6,418 nucleotides of DNA, taken from contig SLDM01000264.1 in assembly GCA_007125255.1 (NCBI GenBank), positions 1 to 6,418 on the forward strand, read 5' to 3'. Shown piece after piece: positions 1 through 5,088 of this stretch (position 1 is the first letter of the stretch; every line of letters starts with the position of its first letter). This stretch comes from Phycisphaerales bacterium. Its GTDB lineage: Bacteria; Planctomycetota; Phycisphaerae; Phycisphaerales; SM1A02. The position numbers and the translations under genes were made by a program. Under the pieces are notes generated by a model that saw only the letters and a program-made list of their open reading frames with translations, searched no databases and was not told the origin of the DNA.

Positions 1-159
1 CGCAACCTGGAAACGTCGGCAAGCTGGCGCGCCGTGAACGTCCCGCGCGCCGAAATCGCCCCACGCACCAGAACGAATCCTCCGCGCCCCCTGGAGGCCC
101 GCTTCCACGGTAAGCACGCAGATGCCGCTACTCCGTCACTCCGTCACTTCGTTACTTCG
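1..159 (-). repeat. Intergenic repeat module X, copy 1 (runs off left edge)
   Basis: Positions 11-159 match the reverse complement of 3102-3251 with about five mismatches and one 1-nt length difference (a C run at 98-100), roughly 96% identity. The first ten bases also resemble the other copy (about 8 of 10), so the element probably continues beyond the window. It contains a 7-bp hairpin (GGCGCGC at 26-32 with GCGCGCC at 45-51, loop containing CGTGAACGT) and a 5-bp hairpin (79-83 with 93-97). It lies directly downstream of the small membrane gene read on the minus strand. No convincing reading frame crosses it. The strand given is that of the neighbouring octamer sense (GAAG) direction. Confidence 0.85.
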
Positions 160-174
160 TTACTTCGTTACTTT
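128..174 (-). repeat. Degenerate 8-bp tandem array, array 1
   Basis: On the plus strand the units read CACTCCGT, CACTTCGT, TACTTCGT, TACTTCGT with strict 8-bp spacing. On the minus strand they read GAAGTAAC/GAAGTGAC. The array contains the stop codon (152-154) and the last few codons of the 73-residue membrane protein, and it runs into repeat module X. Three further arrays of the same type lie in the window at 3049-3132, 3428-3518 and 5020-5075. Confidence 0.85.
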
Positions 175-373
175 TTCTTTCGTCCTTGATCGCAGCCGGA
201 TCTTCACGCATGAAAAGAAAGAGAAAAAATCCCATCAGCGCGATGGTCAGGATCAGTCCGATCCCGAAAAGAAGAAAGACCAGGCTCTCATCTTCGCCCC
301 ATGGATTGTCTTCAGGCCAGATCGTCTCCGGCGGGGTCGCGTTCGCCAGGGTCAGCAACAAGCTTTCAAGCAT
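152..373 (-). CDS. Small single-pass membrane protein, 73 aa, function unknown
   Basis: I do not recognise a family. The ATG at 371-373 overlaps the end of the upstream ygfZ by 8 nt (ATGCTTGA). A GGAAGGA purine run lies about 7 nt before it, so translational coupling to ygfZ is likely. Residues 1-30 are acidic and rich in Pro and Trp (IWPEDNPWGEDE). Residues 31-54 form one strongly hydrophobic helix (LVFLLFGIGLILTIALMGFF and on). The tail 55-73 is charged with several Lys/Arg, suggesting N-outside, C-inside topology. The open frame extends upstream to 505 within ygfZ, but that part is Arg/Ser-rich shadow sequence and is excluded. The final codons and the TAA stop lie inside an 8-bp repeat array, so the C-terminus SNEVTK is repeat-derived. 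It resembles the short accessory membrane proteins found beside many housekeeping genes, but no role can be assigned. Confidence 0.7.
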   Translation of the reverse strand: MLESLLLTLANATPPETIWPEDNPWGEDESLVFLLFGIGLILTIALMGFFLFLFMREDPAAIKDERKSNEVTK

Positions 374-1676
374 CAGAAAATCCTTCCGGCAGGGAGGACA
401 ACTCAGAGACCTTCGCGCGGGCCGGTTCACCATCGGCCACAACCGTGAGCGTGGTGTCGATCTTCGCGTGCCGGGTCCGGACCATCGCGAAGCAGATCGG
501 TTCACCGCCGCGCAGCGGGCTGGGCGTACTGGAGGTTACCGCACCGATCGGATCGCCCATGATCAGGCGGCCATCCTCCTCCTGCAGCGCGAAGAGCTGC
601 GCTCCGGCGATCGGCAGGCCCTCCCCTTCCGGCCGGAGTCCGACGAGCTTCTGCTTCGGCTGGCCGAGACTTTCCATCCGCGCGACAACTTCCTGGCCGA
701 GGTAGCACCCCTTGGTGAAGCTGACGCGCTCGCGCAGCACCCCGCTCTCGTGCGGCAGGTTCGTCGCGCCGAAATCCACGTTGTACAGTGGCGTCCCCGC
801 TTCAATCCGCGCGATGTTGTAGGCGAACCAGCCCACCGGCCGCACGCGCCTTCTGCCCTGACCGATCGGCTGATCGCTCGCCAGCAGCGCGTTCCAGACG
901 CGCTCGACGTGAGCCCGCGGCACGACCAGGTGCACCCCCGGCGCGCCGATTTCATCCGCCCGACCTGCAATGACAGGCTGGTCCGCGATGGTGATCGTTT
1001 TCGCTTCTCCGGGCGCGAGCTGAAAGTCCGTCTCCCCCGCCGCGCTCGCGATTGCCAAAAGCGCCTTCGGACCGTGCACCACGATGCGGTAGAACTCCGC
1101 GGTGACCTCCTGGATCGCCACATCCTCGGCGAAGAGGAAGTCCTCCAGCGTCCTCACCGTGCGGGCGGCGTGGTGGATGTCCAGATCGACCAACAGCGCG
1201 TCGCCGGTCTCGATCAGCAGCAGGTCCGCATCGATTCGCCCTTTGCGATTGAGCCAGAAGCTGCGCCGGCACTGACCCGCCTCCAGGTCTTTCAGTTCGT
1301 TTGTGAGCATGCGGTTGAGAAAATCGCGCCGCTCGCTCCCGGTGACCCGCAGCGTGGCCCGCTGCGGATAGTCCATCAGCCCGGCGGCGCGCCGGAGCGA
1401 GGCGTACTCCGATTCGACTTCGCCGAAGGTGGCGATGATCTCGCCGGAGATGTGGCCGGAATCATCCGGCGGGCCGTAGGGAAGTGTCTCGATATCGCCC
1501 GCCCGGATCGGCGTGGACCCGGCATCGGGGCGTTCCGCCGCGGCCGCGGCGACGATCTGCTTGCGCTCTTCGATCACGTCGCGCTGGTATCCGAGGTGAC
1601 GCTCCCAGAGCGGCACGTCAAACTCGACCGGGGTCTGGTTCGGCGGGGAAGATGGCGTTGGGATTGAATCACTCAT
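366..1676 (-). CDS. ygfZ: YgfZ/GcvT-domain folate-binding protein (Fe-S cluster assembly/repair)
   Basis: The 436-residue cytosolic protein carries the YgfZ signature KGCYLGQEVVAR at 322-333, with the diagnostic Cys at 324. That motif separates YgfZ from the aminomethyltransferase GcvT. YgfZ proteins bind tetrahydrofolate and help build or repair Fe-S clusters in certain enzymes (known from E. coli and the mitochondrial IBA57 relatives). The GcvT-like fold starts near residue 85 (EYASLRRAAGLMDY, then FLNRMLTNELKDL and RKGRIDADLLLI). The first ~80 residues (VPLWERHLGYQ, an Ala run, then LPYGPP) form an N-terminal extension, making the protein longer than E. coli YgfZ at about 326 aa. The ATG at 1676 is the first in frame and has no clear Shine-Dalgarno. 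The 3' end overlaps the small membrane gene by 8 nt, so the two probably form one transcript, divergent from the M42 peptidase. Confidence 0.9.
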   Translation of the reverse strand: MSDSIPTPSSPPNQTPVEFDVPLWERHLGYQRDVIEERKQIVAAAAAERPDAGSTPIRAGDIETLPYGPPDDSGHISGEIIATFGEVESEYASLRRAAGLMDYPQRATLRVTGSERRDFLNRMLTNELKDLEAGQCRRSFWLNRKGRIDADLLLIETGDALLVDLDIHHAARTVRTLEDFLFAEDVAIQEVTAEFYRIVVHGPKALLAIASAAGETDFQLAPGEAKTITIADQPVIAGRADEIGAPGVHLVVPRAHVERVWNALLASDQPIGQGRRRVRPVGWFAYNIARIEAGTPLYNVDFGATNLPHESGVLRERVSFTKGCYLGQEVVARMESLGQPKQKLVGLRPEGEGLPIAGAQLFALQEEDGRLIMGDPIGAVTSSTPSPLRGGEPICFAMVRTRHAKIDTTLTVVADGEPARAKVSELSSLPEGFSDA

Positions 1677-1812
1677 CGCTGATCATGGTAGTCGCATCCG
1701 ATGGTTCGATCCGCACGAACTGCCGGCATCCGCTACACTGCCTGCCCCGCGTTTCGCGGGTTTTTCATTGTTTCTGATCGTCCGATGACTCACCAAGGAT
1801 CGAAGTCGACCC
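1677..1812. promoter_or_regulatory. Divergent intergenic region between ygfZ and M42 peptidase
   Basis: This 136-bp gap must hold the promoters for both divergent genes. A TACACT hexamer at 1734-1739 is a possible -10 for the plus strand, but no acceptable -35 lies 16-18 bp upstream, so it is weak. No clear promoter is visible for the minus strand. An AAGGA at 1795-1799 lies 13 nt before the peptidase ATG, which is long for a ribosome binding site. The gap also holds a terminator-like hairpin at 1746-1765. Confidence 0.4.
1746..1765 (+). terminator. Intrinsic terminator-like hairpin in the peptidase leader
   Basis: A perfect 6-bp stem CCCGCG (1746-1751) and CGCGGG (1755-1760) with a TTT loop is followed at once by TTTTT (1761-1765). 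This is the form of a Rho-independent terminator on the plus strand. It lies 47 nt upstream of the M42 peptidase start and no gene precedes it on the plus strand. It may therefore be a leader attenuator, the 3' end of a short RNA, or a stop for stray antisense transcription across ygfZ. Confidence 0.55.
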
Positions 1813-2877
1813 ATGAACACCGCCCTGCTGAAGAAACTCTGTGAAACGCCCGGCATCCCCGGCCGGGAAGAGCGAGTTCGCGCCATCATCGAAAAGGAGA
1901 TCAAGGGTCTCTTTGATGAAGTGCGCACCGATGCGATGGGTTCGCTCATCTGCACCCGCAAGCCCACCGGCAAGGCGAAGCGCGGCGGCGCGACCAGGAT
2001 CATGGTCGCCGCCCACATGGATGAGATCGGCTTCTATGTGCGGCATATCGATGACAACGGCTTTCTCTGGATCAACGCGGCCGGCGGCTTCGACACCCGT
2101 AACCTCTTTTCAAAGCGCGTCCTCGTCTGCGGCGCGAAGGATGATTACGTCGGCGTGATGAACCCCGGCGGAAAGCCCGTTCATATCGCCACACCGGAAG
2201 ATCGCAAGAAAGTCCCCGAAGTCGATGAGTTCTTCGTCGATCTCGGCATGGACGCCAAGGAAGTCAAAAAGCTCATTCAGATCGGCGATCCGATCGTGCT
2301 GCACGAGCCGTTTGTCGAGCAGCCGTTGAAGATCGTCTCCAAGGCGCTCGACAACCGCATTGCCTGCTACATCGCGATCGAAGCGATTCGCAAGCTCGAC
2401 AAGAGCCGGGCCGCAAGTTCCAGACACAACGCGGAGATCACGATCGTCTTCACCGTGCAGGAGGAGGTCGGACTGCGCGGCGCGGTGACGGCGGCCAACG
2501 CGGTCGGCGCGGATATCGGGATCGGTCTCGACACGACACTCTCCTGCGACACTCCCGGCGTACCGGAGACCCAGCGCGTCACCCGGCATGGCGAGGGGAC
2601 GGGCATCATGGTGCAGGATTCATCGATGATCGCCGATCACAAACTCGTGGAGGATCTCTGCACCATCGCCACGAAGAAGAAGATCCCCTTCCAGCGCTGT
2701 ATCCTGCCCCGCGGCGGTCAGGACGGCGCCGCGATCCAGCGATCCGGCCCCGGCGCGCGGTGCGCGACGATCGTCTGCGGCACGCGCTACATCCATACCG
2801 TGACCGAGTCGATTCACAAGGATGACCTCCAGGCCTCCGTCGATCTGCTCGCGGCGTGGCTGCCGACCGTGAAGTGA
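1813..2877 (+). CDS. M42-family metallo-aminopeptidase (TET-type glutamyl aminopeptidase-like)
   Basis: The 354-residue protein has the full M42 ligand set. AAHMDEIGF supplies His68 and Asp70. SKALDNR gives the bridging Asp180. QEEVGLRGA gives the catalytic Glu217 and metal-binding Glu218. GLDTT gives Asp240, and YIHT gives His328. Spacing and length match the family. M42 enzymes (FrvX, PepA of lactococci, archaeal TET peptidases) are dinuclear metal, cytosolic enzymes that usually form dodecameric tetrahedra and trim N-terminal residues from peptides left by the proteasome or ATP-dependent proteases. Some relatives were misnamed endoglucanases or cellulase M. There is no signal peptide. The ATG at 1813 opens directly into the conserved LLKKLCETPGIPGRE start. 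Substrate preference cannot be read from sequence. The gene is monocistronic, divergent from ygfZ, and its 3' end faces the repeat-rich convergent gap. Confidence 0.93.
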   Translation: MNTALLKKLCETPGIPGREERVRAIIEKEIKGLFDEVRTDAMGSLICTRKPTGKAKRGGATRIMVAAHMDEIGFYVRHIDDNGFLWINAAGGFDTRNLFSKRVLVCGAKDDYVGVMNPGGKPVHIATPEDRKKVPEVDEFFVDLGMDAKEVKKLIQIGDPIVLHEPFVEQPLKIVSKALDNRIACYIAIEAIRKLDKSRAASSRHNAEITIVFTVQEEVGLRGAVTAANAVGADIGIGLDTTLSCDTPGVPETQRVTRHGEGTGIMVQDSSMIADHKLVEDLCTIATKKKIPFQRCILPRGGQDGAAIQRSGPGARCATIVCGTRYIHTVTESIHKDDLQASVDLLAAWLPTVK

Positions 2878-2894
2878 AGCGGCCCCGGCGGCAC

Positions 2895-2919
2895 CTTCGG
2901 TCCTTCCGTAGGACCGGAG
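2895..2919 (+). terminator. Hairpin just after the M42 peptidase stop
   Basis: A 9-bp stem with one G-T pair (CTTCGGTCC at 2895-2903 with GGACCGGAG at 2911-2919) and a 7-nt loop begins 17 nt after the peptidase stop. No T run follows, so it is not a classical intrinsic terminator. It may stabilise the mRNA 3' end or act with Rho. A second small hairpin (GCTTG/CAAGC, 2940-2953) follows. Confidence 0.4.
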
Positions 2920-3048
2920 AGATGTTGGTCTTGGCCGTTGCTTGCGGGCAAGCCGGGCCGTTAAGCGACGGAGCGACGAAGGGCGCGCGGGGGATGCGTA
3001 CGGCGTTCGGGACGGTTTCGGCGCAGCCCACCGGCCGAGGCACTCGAG

Positions 3049-3132
3049 AAGAGGCACGAAGGCACGGGAGCACGGAGGGACGAAGGGGCAGGATGGAGGG
3101 GCGAAGTTACGAAGTGACGGAGTGACGTAGTA
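3049..3132 (+). repeat. Degenerate 8-bp tandem array, array 2
   Basis: Ten to eleven units at 8-bp spacing read GAGGCACG, AAGGCACG, GGAGCACG, GAGGGACG, then AAGTTACG, AAGTGACG, GAGTGACG. The array is in the sense direction of the upstream M42 peptidase and runs into module X copy 2. The same GAAG-to-module junction is found on the minus strand at array 1. Confidence 0.85.
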
Positions 3133-3251
3133 GCGGCATCTGCGTCGATACCGTGGAAGCGGGGCCTCCAGGGGGCGCGGAGGATTCGTTCTGGTGCGTG
3201 GGGCGATTTCGGCGCGCGGGACGTTCACGGCGCGCCAGCTTGCCGACGTTT
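3102..3251 (+). repeat. Intergenic repeat module X, copy 2
   Basis: This is the inverted counterpart of 11-159, about 96% identical over ~149 bp and about 3 kb away. The pair therefore encloses the small membrane gene, ygfZ and the M42 peptidase between inverted repeats. It overlaps the last units of octamer array 2. It retains the GGCGCGC/GCGCGCC hairpin with the GAACGT loop, here on the minus strand. Confidence 0.85.
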
Positions 3252-3294
3252 CCCGGTAGCGACTGGGCGTGGTCAATCGGTCCGACGAATGTCC

Positions 3295-3337
3295 TTCCAT
3301 CTTGCACGGCCGACTCCCTTCGGTCGCTGGCCGTGGC
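3295..3337 (-). repeat. Repeat module Y, copy A (hairpin element)
   Basis: Its reverse complement matches 5157-5199 at 38 of 43 positions. It can fold with CACGGCC (3305-3311) paired to GGCCGTG (3329-3335). On the minus strand, the order octamers, ATTCCC palindrome, module Y is the same as in copy B on the plus strand, so the two are copies of one composite element rather than a chance match. Confidence 0.75.
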
Positions 3338-3362
3338 ACCCCGTGTTCTTCTCGGCCGCTGG

Positions 3363-3382
3363 ATTCCCGCGTCCGCGGGAAT
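3363..3382. repeat. ATTCCCGC-N4-GCGGGAAT palindrome
   Basis: A perfect 8-bp inverted repeat with a 4-nt GTCC loop, flanked by GG on the left and GACGG on the right. Translated, it gives the familiar VIPADAGIQ / FPRTRES strings. Palindromes of this ATTCCC...GGGAAT type are dispersed intergenic repeats in many bacterial genomes. A decayed copy (two arm changes) lies at 5101-5120. Confidence 0.8.
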
Positions 3383-3427
3383 GACGGCATGCAGGACTCG
3401 CGCCGAGGTCGCCCGTCTCACCACCCT

Positions 3428-3518
3428 GCGTGCCTTCGTGCCTCCATGCCTTCGTGCCTTTCCGAACTTCTTCGTCACTTCGTCACTTCCCCTCCATGCC
3501 TTCGTGCCACTTCACGCT
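3428..3518 (-). repeat. Degenerate 8-bp tandem array, array 3
   Basis: On the plus strand the units read TTCGTGCC, TCCATGCC, TTCGTGCC, then an irregular step near 3455-3470, then TCACTTCG, TCACTTCC, CCTCCATG, CCTTCGTG, CCACTTCA. On the minus strand these are the GAAGTGAC/GAAGGCAC forms. The last unit (3507-3514) includes the TGA stop (3512-3514) of the minus-strand dehydrogenase, so the array begins at the gene's final codon. Confidence 0.85.
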
Positions 3519-4474
3519 CCCTCACCCGCCGGGAACTGCAGCGGCTCACCGTTCAGTCCCGCCATGACATCGCGCACGACCCAGCTCATGTTCTCCAGCG
3601 CCGCTTCCGTGCGGCTGGCGAGATGCGGGAACAGCGTCGCGTTCGGGCACGTGAGCAGCGGATTCTCCGGCACGACCGGTTCCGGCGCATGCACGTCGAG
3701 CAGCGCCGACGCTTCGGGATGCCCGTTGAGAAACGAAGCCAGCGCGGCGTGATCGACGACCATGCCCCGGCTCGTGTTGATCAGGACCGCGTCCGGCCGC
3801 ATCCGGCCGATGAGCCGGTCGTTGACGAACGAGCGGTTGGAAGCCCGGCCGTCGATGTGGAGCGTGACGATGTGGGAGTCAGAGAAGAGTTCTTCAAGCT
3901 CCACGAACGGCGCGCCGACCCGATCCGCGTCGGGCTTCCGCTGCAGATCGTTGTACCGGACGTTCATGCCGATCGCGCGGGCGACCCGGGCCACGCGAGA
4001 GCCGATGCGTCCGAAACCGAGTATGCCCAGGGTGCGTTCCCGCAACTCGTGCCGCCCGACGTGCTCGGCCCGGAGTGTTCGCCAGGTGGCGTCGTCGACC
4101 GGCCCGGCCAGTGACGGATGCGGGCGCAGGTGATCGAGGAGCAAGGTGAATACGTACTCCACGACCGCCTGGGTGTTGGCATCGGGCGTGTACACCACGG
4201 GAATCTTTCTTACCCGGCAGACTTCGAGATCAACGTTGTCCAGACCGACGCCGGCCCGGCCGATAATGCGCAGACGCGGCGCGCGATCGAGCAACGATTG
4301 ATCGACCGTGGTGTACGTCCGCACGATGAGCGCGTCGGCATTCCGGAGATGCTCCGGAAAATCGGCATCATCGCTCGCGCACTGGACGAGAACCGCCCGC
4401 GCTTCCAGCCACTGGAGCGGCCGGGTGGCAAGGGTTTCGGTGATGAGGATGCGTGGGCGTTCCGCAGGGGACAT
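3512..4474 (-). CDS. D-2-hydroxyacid dehydrogenase, probable D-3-phosphoglycerate dehydrogenase (short, no ACT domain)
   Basis: The 320-residue cytosolic NAD-dependent oxidoreductase has GFGRIG at 153-158 as its Rossmann dinucleotide loop, with Asp176 at the end of the second strand, favouring NAD over NADP. The catalytic triad is Arg236 (NTSRG), Glu265 (HAPEP) and His284 (FPHLAS). GRAGVGLDNVDLE at 72-84 is close to the SerA-type pattern, pointing to 3-phosphoglycerate oxidation, the first step of serine synthesis. Length and the absence of an ACT or intervening regulatory domain fit the short SerA class. A hydroxypyruvate/glyoxylate reductase cannot be excluded. The frame is open to an ATG at 4597, but residues before MSPAERPRILITET are unlike the family and overlap the HU promoter, so I chose the ATG at 4474. 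No Shine-Dalgarno is visible. The TGA stop lies inside octamer array 3. Confidence 0.88.
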   Translation of the reverse strand: MSPAERPRILITETLATRPLQWLEARAVLVQCASDDADFPEHLRNADALIVRTYTTVDQSLLDRAPRLRIIGRAGVGLDNVDLEVCRVRKIPVVYTPDANTQAVVEYVFTLLLDHLRPHPSLAGPVDDATWRTLRAEHVGRHELRERTLGILGFGRIGSRVARVARAIGMNVRYNDLQRKPDADRVGAPFVELEELFSDSHIVTLHIDGRASNRSFVNDRLIGRMRPDAVLINTSRGMVVDHAALASFLNGHPEASALLDVHAPEPVVPENPLLTCPNATLFPHLASRTEAALENMSWVVRDVMAGLNGEPLQFPAGEGA

Positions 4475-4732
4475 CGTGGTGCCAGCGTATCGACCGGCCG
4501 CATCCACGACCAGTCCACCCCCATCCGCCGCGCTGAACAATGCGATTGACACCGACGGACGGAAGAGTACAGTCGCAGTTACCTGGTCCGCGTCCAACCG
4601 GCCCGGTCATGCGGCCGCCGCGCCGGACTGATCGATCGCGGCATGGCGATTTCCGACCGGTCGCGGTGTTCAGCGGAGTCTGTCGATTTCGCAGGTCCGC
4701 CCCCTTCGCCTCACGGCGGGAGTCTTCCAGCG
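4475..4732. promoter_or_regulatory. Divergent intergenic region between dehydrogenase and HU genes
   Basis: This 258-bp region separates the divergent starts. It holds the sigma70-like promoter at 4546-4573 for HU and the resulting long leader. No convincing promoter for the dehydrogenase is visible on the minus strand. The leader from about 4580 is rich in GC palindromic pieces such as GCGGCCGC at 4612-4619, but I see no recognised riboswitch. Confidence 0.5.
4546..4573 (+). promoter_or_regulatory. Sigma70-type promoter for the HU gene
   Basis: A perfect TTGACA (4546-4551), a 16-bp spacer and TACAGT (4568-4573, four of six matches to TATAAT including the key TA and T positions). Transcription would start near 4580, giving a leader of about 150 nt before the HU ATG at 4733. 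This is the only strong -35/-10 pair I found in the window. Confidence 0.55.
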
Positions 4733-5005
4733 ATGAACAAGGGTGAGCTCATTCGCACGGTTCAGGCCGATCTCAAGGTCTCACGGGCCGAAGCGACCCG
4801 CACCGTCGAATCGGTCGTGAACGCGATTCGCGAGGGGATCAAGCGTGATGCGAACGTCACCATCAGCGGCTTCGGAACCTTCAGCCGGCGCGTACGCTCG
4901 GCCCGCACGGTGCGCAATCCGGGGACGGGCCAACCGATTCAGGTCAAGGAGTCACTCACCGTCGGTTTCAGGCCGAGCCAGCTGCTGAAGGACGAACTCT
5001 CGTAG
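4733..5005 (+). CDS. hup: HU/IHF-family histone-like DNA-binding protein
   Basis: At 90 residues it is the standard HU length. The N-terminal helices (MNKGELIRTVQADL, then EATRTVESVVNAIREGI) form the dimerisation body. GFGTF at 46-50 begins the beta-saddle. RNPGTGQPI at 61-69 is the tip of the DNA-gripping arm, with the intercalating Pro63. The basic stretch SRRVRSARTVR contacts DNA. VGFRPSQLLKDEL closes the fold. HU proteins bind as dimers, bend DNA and compact the nucleoid. The frame opens 30 codons earlier at 4643, but conservation starts at MNKGEL and a GGGAG lies about 10 nt before this ATG. It is monocistronic with its own promoter (4546-4573). HU versus IHF subunit cannot be settled, though a lone gene favours an HU homodimer. 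Octamer array 4 starts about 15 nt after the TAG stop. Confidence 0.93.
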   Translation: MNKGELIRTVQADLKVSRAEATRTVESVVNAIREGIKRDANVTISGFGTFSRRVRSARTVRNPGTGQPIQVKESLTVGFRPSQLLKDELS

Positions 5006-5019
5006 TGCATGCGAAGCGG

Positions 5020-5075
5020 CAGAGTGACAGCGACGGAGTGACGGAGGGAAGGCATGAAGGCACGAAGGGATGGGT
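5020..5075 (+). repeat. Degenerate 8-bp tandem array, array 4
   Basis: Seven contiguous 8-bp units run from CAGAGTGA through CAGCGACG, GAGTGACG, GAGGGAAG, GCATGAAG and GCACGAAG to GGATGGGT. The array is in the sense direction of the HU gene and starts 15 nt after its stop. It is followed by the decayed ATTCCC palindrome and module Y copy B. Confidence 0.8.
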
Positions 5076-5088
5076 GATTTCGGAGGGT

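Larger units (their letters stand above)
2878..3511. other. Repeat-filled convergent intergenic region (no gene)
   Basis: This 634-bp stretch lies between the converging M42 peptidase and dehydrogenase genes. In order it holds the post-peptidase hairpins, a weak run of GCGACGGA-like units near 2963-2985, octamer array 2, module X copy 2, an unassigned linker (3261-3294), module Y copy A, the ATTCCC palindrome and octamer array 3. Several frames stay open across it, but their translations (for example FPRTRES and VIPADAGIQ) are well-known artefacts of translating bacterial intergenic palindromes. I see no credible gene. Confidence 0.75.

Noticed and set aside
374..505. Longer start (position 505) for the small membrane protein
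   Set aside because: The added residues are Arg/Ser-rich shadow sequence of ygfZ, whereas the ATG at 373 has a ribosome binding site and an ATGCTTGA overlap.
186..1667. Long plus-strand open frame of 493 codons
   Set aside because: It is antisense to ygfZ, Arg/Pro-rich and without any family motif, while the minus strand has the clear YgfZ signature. It is a GC-rich shadow frame.
1696..1722. tRNA-like T-arm (GGTTCGATCC)
   Set aside because: The flanking bases do not form a 5-bp T stem and no acceptor, anticodon or D arm is present.
1..3260. Composite transposon bounded by module X
   Set aside because: No transposase or recombinase and no cargo-like genes lie between the copies, and no target duplication can be defined, so only inverted repeats are claimed.
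2620..3390. Minus-strand frame starting FPRTRES, 256 codons
   Set aside because: The opening is the translation of the ATTCCC palindrome, a common false gene start; the rest is repeat sequence and antisense peptidase.
3049..3518. CRISPR array
   Set aside because: The units are contiguous 8-mers without spacers, and there are no 23-47 bp repeats with unique spacers and no cas genes.
3269..4114. Plus-strand frame of 281 codons across the repeat region
   Set aside because: Its first part translates repeats and palindromes and the rest is antisense to the dehydrogenase.
4475..4597. Upstream ATG at 4597 for the dehydrogenase
   Set aside because: The extra 41 residues do not resemble the family and would overlap the HU promoter; conserved sequence begins right after the ATG at 4474.
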